Assembly: GCA_016124855.1 (NCBI GenBank)
Contig: WGMX01000035.1
Span: 51,371-115,370 of the forward strand
DNA from: Anaerolineaceae bacterium
GTDB taxonomy: Bacteria > Chloroflexota > Anaerolineae > Aggregatilineales > Phototrophicaceae
Direction of reading: 5' to 3'
Length of the DNA: 64,000 nucleotides
Shown piece by piece: positions 47,891 to 56,496 of the stretch (its first letter is position 1; each line of letters opens with the position of its first letter). The notes below the pieces were generated by a model. It was not told where the DNA came from. It saw nothing but the letters and a program-made list of their open reading frames with translations, and did no database searches. The position numbers and the translations under genes were made by a program.

Positions 47891-48817
47891 TTATGGCAGA
47901 GGCGCATCCAAAAATGGGATGACCGTTGATGCCAATAAGGGCGACGAAAAGATGGTGTAGTGAGTGATTCCCGGTAGAACAGCCAAGCGTGAGTTTGACA
48001 TGCCTGATCCATCCCATCCGGCATCGGCTTTACCACCTCCCAGCAGTTCATAGAATTCGACCGCATGAGCAGTGCGTACACTGTCAGCATCCCCCACAAC
48101 CAACATGGTCGGAGATTTAATGTTGGGAATATCCTTCGACCAATCGTAAGACTGTCGCAATAAATCGCCGAGTTTGGTCAGCAGTACAGGCCAATCTTCC
48201 GGCTTAGGGGCGATGCTGGCATAAAGCTGATACATCGGTGTTCCCTTCATCGGTTCGGCTGCCGCTGCACTCATCTGCGCCATGCCTGCCAGCACTTCTG
48301 GATACCAACCATCGCTCTTGAAGGGGGTCGAAACCAGCACCAGTTTTCGCACCACTTCAGGGTGATCAATCGCGGTTTTGAGGGCAGCACCGCCACCCAG
48401 CGAATAGCCCATCACATCAGCCTTTTCGAAGCCTAGATATTGAATCAATCCCGCAATATCATCGGCCATCGCTTCGAAGGTCATGGGACGGTCAACATCC
48501 GCCGTGCGACCGTGGGCTTGCAAATCGACCGCGATGACCTGCCGACCCTGTGCCAGCATGGGAATGACCTCGCCGAACATCTCAATCGCACCGACACCGC
48601 CGTGCAGCAGGATGAGGGGTTCGCCAGTACCATAGATTTCATAATACAAATTGATTCCGTTAACGGGCGCGTATCCGGTCTTGATAGGGGTATTCATCGC
48701 TTGGGTTCCTTCTGTAGTTGGGGATGAGGGGGTTGCATCCTGCGCGAATGCGAGAAGGGATGTTGATAATGCAAGGCCAACTGTGGCGACCAGTGGAACC
48801 AGAGTTCGTTTGAGCAT
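47891..48817 (-). CDS. Secreted alpha/beta hydrolase
   Basis: A 308-residue exported hydrolase. It has a signal peptide (MLKRTLVPLVATVGLALSTSLLAFAQ, cleavage near AQ-DA, residues 1-26) and then a Pro/Ser/Thr linker. Catalytic features: ILLHGGVGAIEMFG (oxyanion), nucleophile elbow GYSLGGGAAL, acid near LVVGDADSVRT, and His in PGITHYT. It is not closely related to the three cytoplasmic paralogues nearby. The substrate is unknown, perhaps an ester in the envelope or medium. GAGGAG precedes the start; an AraC regulator gene lies directly upstream. Confidence 0.87.
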   Translation of the reverse strand: MLKRTLVPLVATVGLALSTSLLAFAQDATPSSPTTEGTQAMNTPIKTGYAPVNGINLYYEIYGTGEPLILLHGGVGAIEMFGEVIPMLAQGRQVIAVDLQAHGRTADVDRPMTFEAMADDIAGLIQYLGFEKADVMGYSLGGGAALKTAIDHPEVVRKLVLVSTPFKSDGWYPEVLAGMAQMSAAAAEPMKGTPMYQLYASIAPKPEDWPVLLTKLGDLLRQSYDWSKDIPNIKSPTMLVVGDADSVRTAHAVEFYELLGGGKADAGWDGSGMSNSRLAVLPGITHYTIFSSPLLASTVIPFLDAPLP

Positions 48818-48859
48818 GTCCGTTCTCCTCTTGTTTTGGTTGAACGGTTACAGTATCGG

Positions 48860-49573
48860 TTATTCAAGAGGATCTGTATTGTACAGAAACGACAGCCGTT
48901 CTTCGCGTCCTTTATCTATAATTTGGGCGGGGGTTTGTCCGACATACTGCTTGAGTGACCGGGTCAAATGGGGTTGGTCAAAATAGCCTGCTTCGAATAC
49001 CGTGTCGAGGATGGATGTGCCTTGTTTGAGCAGCATGGTTGCTTGGCGCGCACGTTCGATTTGGCGGACAGTGGTATGGGTTAATCCGGTCGCCTGTAAG
49101 AAGCGGCGTTGGGTGGTGCGTAGGGACAAATCATTCGGTTCGTCCTGTAAAACGGAATCGACAATCGGGTCATGTACCAATAAACCTTCGCGTATCAGCC
49201 GTTCGACAAATGTGTCGGCATTTTCAAAGGTCGGAACTTCCCACGCCGAGCCATTCAACCAGAAAGATTGGGAGGCTGCTTGAGGCAGATCAATGTCACA
49301 ATCGACAAGGGTAAGCGTGGGGAGATTGGGCATAAAGGTGCCGAGTTTAAACAGAATGCCGACGAAATCCGCATCATCCGGACTGTAAGCACGCGAGGCT
49401 TTGGTTTCCGGCCCACGCATGGTGATGCGTAATGTGCCGCGACGTTTGGTGATGACCAGTTGTGAATAATTCACCGCAATCGAGATGAATTCACCCGACT
49501 GCTCACTCCGACTGCTCCAAACGCGTTCAACTAGCGGCGAATCGGAAGGTCTTTCATCAGCCTTCAAATCCAT
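48860..49573 (-). CDS. AraC family regulator, copy 2
   Basis: A 237-residue regulator with the same two-part layout as the others here. The sensing domain (ERPSDSPLVERVWSSRSEQSGEFISIAVNYSQLVITKRRG) is followed by HTH pair LSLRTTQRRFLQATGLTHTTVRQIERARQATMLLKQG and DTVFEAGYFDQPHLTRSLKQYVGQTPAQII. GGGAG lies 8 bp upstream of the ATG. It is 43 bp upstream of the secreted hydrolase on the same strand, so it is a likely regulator of that operon. Confidence 0.9.
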   Translation of the reverse strand: MDLKADERPSDSPLVERVWSSRSEQSGEFISIAVNYSQLVITKRRGTLRITMRGPETKASRAYSPDDADFVGILFKLGTFMPNLPTLTLVDCDIDLPQAASQSFWLNGSAWEVPTFENADTFVERLIREGLLVHDPIVDSVLQDEPNDLSLRTTQRRFLQATGLTHTTVRQIERARQATMLLKQGTSILDTVFEAGYFDQPHLTRSLKQYVGQTPAQIIDKGREERLSFLYNTDPLE

Positions 49574-49694
49574 GTATATGCTCCCGATATTGCGATCCTT
49601 TTCTACGCTAGTGTAGCATATTTGTTCTTATGGGACAAGCAAAAATTAATGAGGGATTTCATTCAAACGGGAGGTAGCAAATCGGAAACTATGA

Positions 49695-49725
49695 AAGCGA
49701 CTCTGGTTCGTCACCGGAGCCGCTT
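49695..49725 (-). terminator. Terminator hairpin of the PhnB-like gene
   Basis: A 13-bp imperfect stem (AAGCGGCTCCGGT with ACCAGAGTCGCTT on the minus strand, 5-nt loop) is followed by TTTCAT, about 13 bp past the stop codon. Confidence 0.6.
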
Positions 49726-49737
49726 AATTAAATTGGA

Positions 49738-50211
49738 TTAACCGTTGTAGGCTTTTTGGAGCGTAGGCACATCGATTTTTTTCATTTTGAGCATAGCCTC
49801 CATCGCACGCCGTGACTTATCAGGATCAGGGTCGCCTAACATCTGCCCCAAGGCTCGAGGGACGATTTGCCACGATAGGCCGAACTTATCCTTGAGCCAG
49901 CCGCACATGCCTTCTTCTCCACCGTTGGCTGTGAGCGCATTCCAGAACTTATCGACCTCCGCTTGATCGACACAGTCAACGTAAAAGGAAATCGCTTCAT
50001 TAAATTTGAACTGCGGCCCGGCATTCAGCGCCATAATCGTTTGTCCGTCCAATTCAAAGGTGGCGCTCATGACGGTTCCGGCTGGAACAGGCGCGCCTTC
50101 ACCATAACGGCTGACGCTTACTATTTTCGAATTGTTGAACAGCGAGATGTAGAAATTCATGGCTTCTTCGGCTTGATTGTCGAACCACAGGAAAGGGGTG
50201 ATCTTGCTCAT
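49738..50211 (-). CDS. PhnB-like VOC family protein
   Basis: A 157-residue protein of the PhnB/3-demethylubiquinone-methyltransferase-like branch of the VOC superfamily: KITPFLWFDNQAEEAMNFYISLFNNSKI, MSATFELDGQTIMALNAGPQFKFNEAISFYVDC, and GWLKDKFGLSWQIVPRALGQML. Despite the historical name, methyltransferase activity is unproven for this branch. GGAG precedes the ATG. It lies between two AraC genes on the same strand and is probably controlled by the upstream one. Confidence 0.87.
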   Translation of the reverse strand: MSKITPFLWFDNQAEEAMNFYISLFNNSKIVSVSRYGEGAPVPAGTVMSATFELDGQTIMALNAGPQFKFNEAISFYVDCVDQAEVDKFWNALTANGGEEGMCGWLKDKFGLSWQIVPRALGQMLGDPDPDKSRRAMEAMLKMKKIDVPTLQKAYNG

Positions 50212-50306
50212 TTGTACTTGCTCCTTTTGCTTTGTCGATTAGCAGTTCCTCATTACATCCACATCATAGCAAGAAGAAGAAAGAAGGTCTTGTAAAAAAT
50301 GGCAAG

Positions 50307-50984
50307 TTATTCAGATGTGTTGGATTTGATGATTTGCGCAGGTGTTTCGCCGACCCACTGCTTGAGAGATTTGGTTAAATGGGGTTGGTCGTAGTAGCCG
50401 AGTTCGTAAACAGTATCGAGGATGGATTTGCCGTGACGGAGCAGCGCGGCGGCTTGTTGGGCGCGTTCGATCTGGTGGATGTGGTTTTGGGTCATACCTG
50501 TAGCCTGCAAGAAACGATGGCGCACGGTGCGCGGGGCAGCATCGGTTGGATGCCCTTTGAGGGCTGAGGATACGACCGGGTCTTGTATTAGTACTTCATT
50601 TTTGACGAGCCGATCTACGAACGTATCCGCGTTTTCAAAGTTTGGCAGTTCCCATGATGTGCCGTGCAGCCAGAAAGATTTACTGGAGGCATCCGGCAGG
50701 AGGGTTTCTTTGGCAATCAGGTTTTTAGCGGGTAGCTGCGGAATGAATGTGCCGAGCTTGAATTTGATCCACAGGATTTCTGCGCCTTCGCCCCAATGAG
50801 CCACGCCCGAAGTGGGCAGTGATCCGACGACTAAGGGCAAGACCTGACCGTTGACGCGCACCAGCACCATATGCCAATGACTTTCGGCGGGACGAACGGT
50901 TGAACCTTCAGCGATTGTCCAAGCACGCATGACTGACTCGACAAATGGCGAATCGGACGCGCGTTCCTCAGAAATCATGGACAT
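50307..50984 (-). CDS. AraC family regulator, copy 3
   Basis: A 225-residue regulator. The N-terminal sensing domain begins ERASDSPFVESVMRAWTIAEGSTVRPAESHWHMVLV. The HTH region is APRTVRHRFLQATGMTQNHIHQIERAQQAAALLRHG and DTVYELGYYDQPHLTKSLKQWVGETPAQII. It is a paralogue of the genes at 43.9 and 48.9 kb. It is 95 bp upstream of the PhnB-like gene, the probable target. Two closely spaced ATGs make the exact start uncertain by two codons. Confidence 0.88.
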   Translation of the reverse strand: MSMISEERASDSPFVESVMRAWTIAEGSTVRPAESHWHMVLVRVNGQVLPLVVGSLPTSGVAHWGEGAEILWIKFKLGTFIPQLPAKNLIAKETLLPDASSKSFWLHGTSWELPNFENADTFVDRLVKNEVLIQDPVVSSALKGHPTDAAPRTVRHRFLQATGMTQNHIHQIERAQQAAALLRHGKSILDTVYELGYYDQPHLTKSLKQWVGETPAQIIKSNTSE

Positions 50985-51258
50985 AATACCGGCCTCATAC
51001 GATAGCCCAACAAACCTATCTTATCCGTTATGGATGATTGCAGTAAATGATGCAACTGATTCGCACTTTTCGCATATTTCGCATTTTATCCGCTGAATTA
51101 GCAGGCGGTTATGAGGGAGCAAGCCGCTGAAACGACATTTTTGTGCGGCGGGAAACTCGGCTGCACCCGCTGAAATGACACATTTGCAGCGGATTTACGG
51201 GAGCGAACCACCGCTGTGCATTTTGTGCATTGCCGCTGCTGTAAATGCAAATGCAATT

Positions 51259-51298
51259 AACCACAAAGACACAGAGAACATAAAGCAATACAGAGAGT
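51259..51298. repeat. ACACAGAGA-type low-complexity dispersed repeat
   Basis: TTAACCACAAAGACACAGAG, continuing with AACATAAAGCAATACAGAGAG, is a form seen intergenically in many unrelated bacterial genomes. A sister element rich in GCAGAGA units lies after msrA at 62278-62312. Confidence 0.55.
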
Positions 51299-51417
51299 TC
51301 ATGGTGATCAGTATAGCACAAAAGTTCGTGGGTGTTGGTTCGAGTTTTCAAACATTGACTTTTGGCAGAAGGGAGAATGGGGAAAGCAGGGATAAAACCA
51401 TGTTCCTGTTAGTGAAC

Positions 51418-51443
51418 AAGGGCTTGCCGGCAGCAAGCCCCTT
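51418..51443 (-). terminator. Palindromic terminator of the UvrA-like gene
   Basis: GGGGCTTGC and GCAAGCCC arms close around a 5-nt loop and are followed by TTG on the minus strand, about 20 bp past the stop. It has the same core as the palindromes at 35.1 and 62.3 kb. Confidence 0.6.
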
Positions 51444-51462
51444 TGGGATGAATGATGTTCGA

Positions 51463-53694
51463 TTAGTTTTGCAGGTAGGCGCTAGTTATGGATTGTTTAG
51501 CAGTGAGCATGTCCTTAGGCGTTCCCTCGAACATGACCTGACCGCCTTTGCTTCCGCCTTCCGGCCCCATATCGATGAGCCAGTCGGCGTTCTTGATGAC
51601 ATGCAGGTTATGCTCGATGACAATCACCGTGTTACCGGAATCCACCAAGCGATTCATGATTTCGAGCAAGTGATCAATATCCGACATGTGCAAGCCAGTG
51701 GTGGGTTCATCCATGACATAGACGCTGCCCTTTTTATGGAGTTCGCTGGCGAGTTTGAGGCGCTGGCATTCACCACCGGAAAGGGTACTCAAGGGCTGCC
51801 CCAACTTGAGGTAGGTCAAACCGACATCGTTCATGGCTTGGAGTTTGCGCTTGACCTCTTTCAGTTCAAAGTAATCGAGTGCCTGTTCAACGGTCATGTC
51901 CAAGACGTCAGTGATCGACTTACCATTGAGCTTGTATTCCAGCACTTCTTCTTTGAAGCGCTTGCCGCCGCAAATTTCGCAGGGCGTGTTCACACTGTCG
52001 AAGGGGCCGAGGTCAGTCATTATTACGCCTAACCCTTGGCAGTTTTCACATGCCCCTTTGGAATTGAAGCTGAACAGCGCCGCATTGACCTTATTCGCAG
52101 AGGCAAAGGCTTTGCGGACATCATCCATGATGCCGGTATAGGTCGCCGGATTGGAACGACTGTTTGCGCCGACTGGCGATTGGTCGATGACCACCGCATC
52201 CGCATGTTGGGTCAAAAATACTTCATTAATGAGTGAGCTTTTACCGGAACCAGCCACACCTGTGATAACGGTCAACACCCCTTTGGGTATATCCACATTC
52301 ACATTTTGGAGGTTATTTACTTTAGCATTTTTGATCGCCAGTTTGCCGTTTGCTTTGCGGAAGCTACCTTTGATTGGCACGGACATTTGCATGTGTTTGC
52401 CTGTTATGGTATCCGCTTTGAGCAAGCCTTCGTAGCTGCCTTCGTAGACAATTGTGCCGCCGCTGCTGCCTGCCTTCGGCCCAACATCGACAATATGGTC
52501 TGCCACTTTAATCACATCAGGGTCATGTTCGACCACAATGACGGTATTGCCTTTGTCGCGCAGCTTTTGCAGCAGTTCATTCATGCGGTGAACATCACGC
52601 GGATGCAAGCCGATACTCGGTTCATCGAAAATATACATCACATCCATGAGGCTGCCGCTGAGATGTTTGACGATTTTGACGCGCTGCGACTCGCCGCCGG
52701 AAAGGGTATCGGTTGGGCGATCAAGGCTGAGATACGGCAGGCCGATATCGACCAAATCTTGTAAGCGCTCGGTAAGTGCTGCGATCAACGGCGCAGCATT
52801 GACATCATTGATGGTTTTGATCACTTCGACCAGATCGCCAACTTCCATCGCTGCCAGTTGAGCGATGTTGTAACCATGAATTTTGCAACCGAGTGCCGCC
52901 TGACTTAAGCGGGCGCCGTGACACAGCGGACAGCGCTGCATAGTGATATAGGGTTCAACCGATTTCTGGGTGCGTTCCGACAGGGTTTTAATATCCCGCA
53001 GAATGAACTTGCGCGTGAACTTATCAACAATTCCCTCAAAGGTTATATTGATAGTTTTGTTGCCAAAGTTGGTTTTCACCTTTACGGGTTCGCTGTGCAG
53101 AAGGCGGTGCATTTCTTCATCGGTATAATCAGCCAGCTTCTTGTTTCCATCAAACAAGCCGGTTTCCCCGAGATCCATCCAGCTATCTTGAAACTGGATT
53201 GCACCTTCGTTGAGGGATTTCGACATATCCAGAAACTTGCTGAGATCAACGCCGATCTTCTGACCAATGCCGTTACACTCGGGACACATCCCCTGAGGAT
53301 CGTTAAAGGAGAAGGCGTTGGAATAACCGATAAAGGGCTGTCCCACCCGCGAAAAGAGAACTCGGAGCGCCGAGTAAATATCGGTGGCTGTGCCAACAGT
53401 TGATTGTGATCCACCTCCCATACGCTTTTGGTCAACTACCACTGCCATACTCAAGTTTTCGATGGCATCGGCATCCGGTTGGGAATAGCGCGGCAAGAAA
53501 TTGCGGATGAACATGCTGAAGTTTTCGTTGAGCAGGCGCTGGGCTTCGGTGGCAATGGTATCAAAGACGATTGACGATTTGCCTGAACCGGAAACGCCAG
53601 TGAAGATGGTAATCTTACGCTTGGGAATACTGAGTGACACATTCTTGAGGTTGTTCTCGCGGGCATGACGAATTTCGATATATTCTTGGGCCAC
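51463..53694 (-). CDS. UvrA-like ABC ATPase (short, UvrA2/DrrC-type drug-resistance protein)
   Basis: A 743-residue tandem ATPase related to UvrA but about 200 residues shorter; the UvrB-binding region appears missing. It has two Walker A motifs (GVSGSGKSS near residue 34; GVAGSGKSS near 480), two signatures (LSGGESQRVK; LSGGECQRLK), zinc-finger cysteine pairs (CPECNGIG, CPLCHGARL, CENCQGLG, CEICGGKRF) and Walker B FDEPSIGLHP/MDEPTTGLH. Such proteins are linked to drug resistance or DNA-adduct tolerance. The start is a GTG (VAQEYIEIRHARENN) with AAGGAT 6 bp upstream, where the family normally begins. A leader peptide gene lies upstream. Confidence 0.88.
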   Translation of the reverse strand: MAQEYIEIRHARENNLKNVSLSIPKRKITIFTGVSGSGKSSIVFDTIATEAQRLLNENFSMFIRNFLPRYSQPDADAIENLSMAVVVDQKRMGGGSQSTVGTATDIYSALRVLFSRVGQPFIGYSNAFSFNDPQGMCPECNGIGQKIGVDLSKFLDMSKSLNEGAIQFQDSWMDLGETGLFDGNKKLADYTDEEMHRLLHSEPVKVKTNFGNKTINITFEGIVDKFTRKFILRDIKTLSERTQKSVEPYITMQRCPLCHGARLSQAALGCKIHGYNIAQLAAMEVGDLVEVIKTINDVNAAPLIAALTERLQDLVDIGLPYLSLDRPTDTLSGGESQRVKIVKHLSGSLMDVMYIFDEPSIGLHPRDVHRMNELLQKLRDKGNTVIVVEHDPDVIKVADHIVDVGPKAGSSGGTIVYEGSYEGLLKADTITGKHMQMSVPIKGSFRKANGKLAIKNAKVNNLQNVNVDIPKGVLTVITGVAGSGKSSLINEVFLTQHADAVVIDQSPVGANSRSNPATYTGIMDDVRKAFASANKVNAALFSFNSKGACENCQGLGVIMTDLGPFDSVNTPCEICGGKRFKEEVLEYKLNGKSITDVLDMTVEQALDYFELKEVKRKLQAMNDVGLTYLKLGQPLSTLSGGECQRLKLASELHKKGSVYVMDEPTTGLHMSDIDHLLEIMNRLVDSGNTVIVIEHNLHVIKNADWLIDMGPEGGSKGGQVMFEGTPKDMLTAKQSITSAYLQN

Positions 53695-53796
53695 AATTCT
53701 ATCCTTTTCGGCTGCTCTATTCATAAACGAGGGACAACTTGACGGCACAAGCGCTATTTCGGGCTTATGCTCTATTTAAAACGGACTGGCACTGGA

Positions 53797-53892
53797 TCAA
53801 TCTAAAAGGGTAGATAACAACTTATTGCTTTTTGAGAGGGTCGCTGTCCTTATTGAACAGGAGAAGGGAGAGACTTGTAAGTTGAAAGACAT
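53797..53892 (-). CDS. Putative regulatory leader peptide of the UvrA-like gene
   Basis: A 31-residue open frame beginning MSFNLQVSPFSCSIR and ending SNKLLSTLLD, with a near-ideal ribosome site (AAAGGAGGT, 8 nt before the ATG), far stronger than that of the downstream gene. It ends about 100 nt before the UvrA-like GTG. GGGTCGC at the predicted 5' end of the transcript can pair with GCGACCC inside the frame (codons 17-19), and CTCCT inside it can pair with the Shine-Dalgarno. This is the layout of translation-controlled attenuators in front of antibiotic-resistance genes. It matches no known leader that I recall; its expression is inferred only. Confidence 0.55.
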   Translation of the reverse strand: MSFNLQVSPFSCSIRTATLSKSNKLLSTLLD

Positions 53893-53927
53893 CACTTAAA
53901 ACCTCCTTTAAACTTCTGCGACCCGCT

Positions 53928-53956
53928 ATGGTACTTGCCGTGAATTGGTAAATCAA
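53928..53956 (-). promoter_or_regulatory. Promoter of the leader peptide / UvrA-like operon
   Basis: On the minus strand TTGATT and TACCAT are separated by 17 bp. Transcription would start near 53921, i.e. at the 5' arm of the GGGTCGC/GCGACCC stem, which supports the stem being a designed leader element. Confidence 0.5.
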
Positions 53957-53989
53957 GACTCAATTAGAACTTATGGGCTGTATGTGCAA

Positions 53990-54009
53990 GGGCGCACAGC
54001 CGTGCGCCC
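53990..54009. repeat. Intergenic palindrome downstream of an alpha/beta hydrolase gene
   Basis: GGGCGCAC-agcc-GTGCGCCC lies within TGCAAG...CCTACA context, about 50 bp past the hydrolase stop. Almost the same element occurs at 45034-45053. Confidence 0.65.
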
Positions 54010-54057
54010 CTACATAAAACAATTACTTCTTAAGACGGTTAGGTTACAGAAATGCGT

Positions 54058-54894
54058 TTAGGCGCAGAAAAATTCGGCTAACACCGGGCCGAGCGCGGCG
54101 GGTGATACGGCGTGATCCTGCCCTTCCAGAACGCGAACTTTCACATTCGGCATGTCGGCTGCTAAGGCTTTCGCCGCATCATGGAAGAACGGTTCACTGT
54201 TTTCGCCGACGATGACCACTGCCGGTGATTGGTAGGCGTTCCATTGGCCTTTGGGCAGCGGCCTACCCGCCAGATAATCACGCGCGATCAGGCCATCATA
54301 AGCCAGCGTGTGCGCGACCTTTTCCATATCTGACCAGTCGGGCGGCTTGACACCTTCGCTAAAAGTTTGAGCCATCGGAGCGTTTTTCATCATCTGGACA
54401 AATTCCACCGGAATCAGCAAGGCTTGGGTCATGAAGATTTCAACCGCGTCACTGCGGCGACCTTCGGCTGTTGCTTCATTCAACTGCTCGACATAATCGG
54501 CTGGCAGCGGTGGACGGCTGTCATCAATGATGAAGGGCGGCTCGTACATCGCCAGTTTCTTGACCTTGTCCGGCAGTTTAGCAGCAGCTTCTAGAGCCAG
54601 TACAGCGCCCGATGACATGCCATATAAATAGGCTTGACCACCTACCGCGTCGATGAGTGCTTCGATGTCCTCAATCTCGCGTTCGACGGCATAGGGTTGG
54701 GTATCGGTGCTGTCGCCACGACCACGCCGGTCATAATCAATGACGGCAAAATCCTTGTACAAAATGCCTGCAAGCTGACCTTGAGCGGTTTTGGTGCGCG
54801 TACCTAATGCTCCGGTGACGAGGATGAGCGGCATTCCCTCGCCGTATTGGTCGTAGGCAATGCGAGTCCCATCTTTGGACGTTACCGTTTTCAT
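54058..54894 (-). CDS. Alpha/beta hydrolase, paralogue B
   Basis: A 278-residue hydrolase: DGTRIAYDQYGEGMPLILVTGALG, IDYDRRGRGDSTDTQPYAVEREIEDIEALIDAVGG, nucleophile elbow GMSSGAVLALEAA, lid region, VVIVGENSEPFF and the catalytic His in EGQDHAVSPAA. It is very similar to the neighbours at 46 and 55 kb. The substrate is unknown; relatives are often annotated as chloroperoxidase- or epoxide-hydrolase-like without evidence. AGGGA precedes the start. It is last in the ArsR-led minus-strand run. Confidence 0.86.
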   Translation of the reverse strand: MKTVTSKDGTRIAYDQYGEGMPLILVTGALGTRTKTAQGQLAGILYKDFAVIDYDRRGRGDSTDTQPYAVEREIEDIEALIDAVGGQAYLYGMSSGAVLALEAAAKLPDKVKKLAMYEPPFIIDDSRPPLPADYVEQLNEATAEGRRSDAVEIFMTQALLIPVEFVQMMKNAPMAQTFSEGVKPPDWSDMEKVAHTLAYDGLIARDYLAGRPLPKGQWNAYQSPAVVIVGENSEPFFHDAAKALAADMPNVKVRVLEGQDHAVSPAALGPVLAEFFCA

Positions 54895-55029
54895 GTTGTT
54901 TCCCTTTGTTGTTACTCATCGTTCGATAGTTTGAGCAGGAAAAAGGCAAAGCTGCGGCTTGATAGGGCTGCCTTTTCCCTACAATGTGACTGAGATCAAT
55001 TGAGAAAGATCAGTTGGTTAGAGTTGGCG

Positions 55030-55833
55030 CTAACTCTCGAAGAACTGAATCAGCGCGGGTGCAATCGCATCCGGTTCGACTTCGTGGGTTTGACCCACTA
55101 AAGTGCGGTGCTGAGCATTGGGAATTGCTTTTGTCAGCGCTGCCGCTGTGATACGCATGAAGGGGAATTCACCTGCGCCGCCATCCATTATCAGCGTGGG
55201 GATAGTCAGTTTAGCGGCTTTTTCGGTTGGCACTGCGCTATCTTCGCCGACCGCAGCCGCATCGTAGGCAATGGTCGGGGCGACGGCTTCAAACATCGGC
55301 CATAATGGAATCTGCTTCATACCTTCTAGGTGTTCGGGCGGCATTCCCAACAGCATCATGAACAAGCCGACGGCATCACTGTTTCGGCCTTCAGCCAGCG
55401 TTTGTGCCAGTTCTTTTCTAAATTTGACCCACGCTTGTCTTGCGGTTTCGTCGTCGTTATAAGGCGGTTCATACATCGCCAATTTCCTGACCTTAGCCGT
55501 GCCGAGTTTGAAAGCTGCCTCGAAAGCCAATGCCGCGCCGGATGAAATCCCCGACAAGAAAGCCGAACCGCCTGCGTGGTCGATCAGCGCTTCGATGTCT
55601 TCAATCTCGCGCTCGACGGCGAAGGGCAGCGTGTCGGTGCTGTCACCGCGCCCACGCCGGTCATAGTGATAGACGGTGAAGTGCTCATTGAGCAGCGGGT
55701 AAGCCGCCAACTTGGACGTGTCGGACTCCATTGCACGCTGTTCGAATGCGCCACCGACAAGGATCAGTGCTGGCCCGCTGCCGGACTTGTCGTAGGCAAT
55801 ACGTGTGCCATCTTTAGAAGTAATTTTCCCCAT
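55030..55833 (-). CDS. Alpha/beta hydrolase, paralogue C
   Basis: A 267-residue hydrolase. MGKITSKDGTRIAYDKSGSGPALILVGG begins the fold, YHYDRRGRGDSTDT and FAVEREIEDIEALIDHAGG are shared with its paralogues, the nucleophile is in GISSGAALAFEAA, and the His is in VGQTHEVEPDA. The start with AAGG upstream is chosen over a longer frame that would overlap the GNAT gene. It is 135 bp upstream of paralogue B; the pair probably arose by tandem duplication. Confidence 0.86.
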   Translation of the reverse strand: MGKITSKDGTRIAYDKSGSGPALILVGGAFEQRAMESDTSKLAAYPLLNEHFTVYHYDRRGRGDSTDTLPFAVEREIEDIEALIDHAGGSAFLSGISSGAALAFEAAFKLGTAKVRKLAMYEPPYNDDETARQAWVKFRKELAQTLAEGRNSDAVGLFMMLLGMPPEHLEGMKQIPLWPMFEAVAPTIAYDAAAVGEDSAVPTEKAAKLTIPTLIMDGGAGEFPFMRITAAALTKAIPNAQHRTLVGQTHEVEPDAIAPALIQFFES

Positions 55834-55912
55834 CCTGCTACCTTCTCCTTCAACTAATGCTGCAATTTGGTTGATATAGGCGGTTCTCGCAGCCGCCCAA
55901 ATTTCTTTAACG

Positions 55913-56431
55913 CTAAGGGTTATCATGGCCTAGCAAGTCGATACGCCAATCGTTGCAGCGTATCTGCACTCCTTTAGGGTATTCAAAGTCGCATTCACCC
56001 ATCAGTTCAAAACCGGTTTTGCGGCATAAGGCATTCGAGGCCGCGTTCTCGATTTTCGGATAGGCGTGCATGAAACGGTGTCTGCCGTCTTTACGCGCTT
56101 TTTCAAACAGGGCATAAACCGCAGCAACCGCAATCCCACGTCCTTGAAATGCTGGCAGCACGCCCCATCCTGCTTCCCATACCGTCATGTCGTTCCACTC
56201 TTTTTCCCAATAACCGGCGCTGCCAGCCGTTTGGCCTTCCACCCAAATGACATACATATGCTCTGCGCCTGTATCAGAGAACTTGACATACTTTTGGTGT
56301 CGTTCGAGCAGCTTCTCATCAGTCTCTGGCCCGCCAAGATATGCCGTCATCTCCGGCGAGTTTTGACCTTGAAGAACGGGAAAATCAGCATCGGAATAAG
56401 GCTTGAGTTCGATAGCTGGCAAAGTCTTCAT
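55913..56431 (-). CDS. GNAT family N-acetyltransferase (RimJ/RimL-like)
   Basis: A 172-residue acetyltransferase. LKPYSDADFPVLQGQNSPEMTAYLGGPE is the N-terminal RimJ/L-like region, and AGWGVLPAFQGRGIAVAAVYALFEKARKDG holds the acetyl-CoA loop (Q-x-x-G-x-G/A pattern). NAASNALCRKTGFELMGECDFEYPKG is the C-terminal signature. The substrate could be a protein N-terminus or small amine. GGAGG precedes the ATG. It is in the ArsR-led run between the SRPBCC and hydrolase genes. Confidence 0.85.
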   Translation of the reverse strand: MKTLPAIELKPYSDADFPVLQGQNSPEMTAYLGGPETDEKLLERHQKYVKFSDTGAEHMYVIWVEGQTAGSAGYWEKEWNDMTVWEAGWGVLPAFQGRGIAVAAVYALFEKARKDGRHRFMHAYPKIENAASNALCRKTGFELMGECDFEYPKGVQIRCNDWRIDLLGHDNP

Positions 56432-56496
56432 CAGCTATACCTCCAATAATCGGACTTTGTGGGAAAGCGCCAATTGACGCTCCCGATATATTCCAA

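Larger units (their letters stand above)
50985..51462. other. Intergenic region between the AraC and UvrA-like genes
   Basis: No gene is seen in these 478 bp. It contains two imperfect direct repeats (CCGCTGAAAYGACA near 51125 and 51168), the second forming a hairpin CCGCTG...CAGCGG. It also contains a CACAAAGACACAGAGA-type tandem repeat at 51259-51298 and the palindromic terminator of the UvrA-like gene at 51418-51443. Confidence 0.5.

Noticed and set aside
51463..53694. Canonical UvrA of nucleotide excision repair
   Set aside because: It is about 200 residues too short and starts directly at the first ATPase without the UvrB-interaction insertion; UvrA2/DrrC-type fits better.
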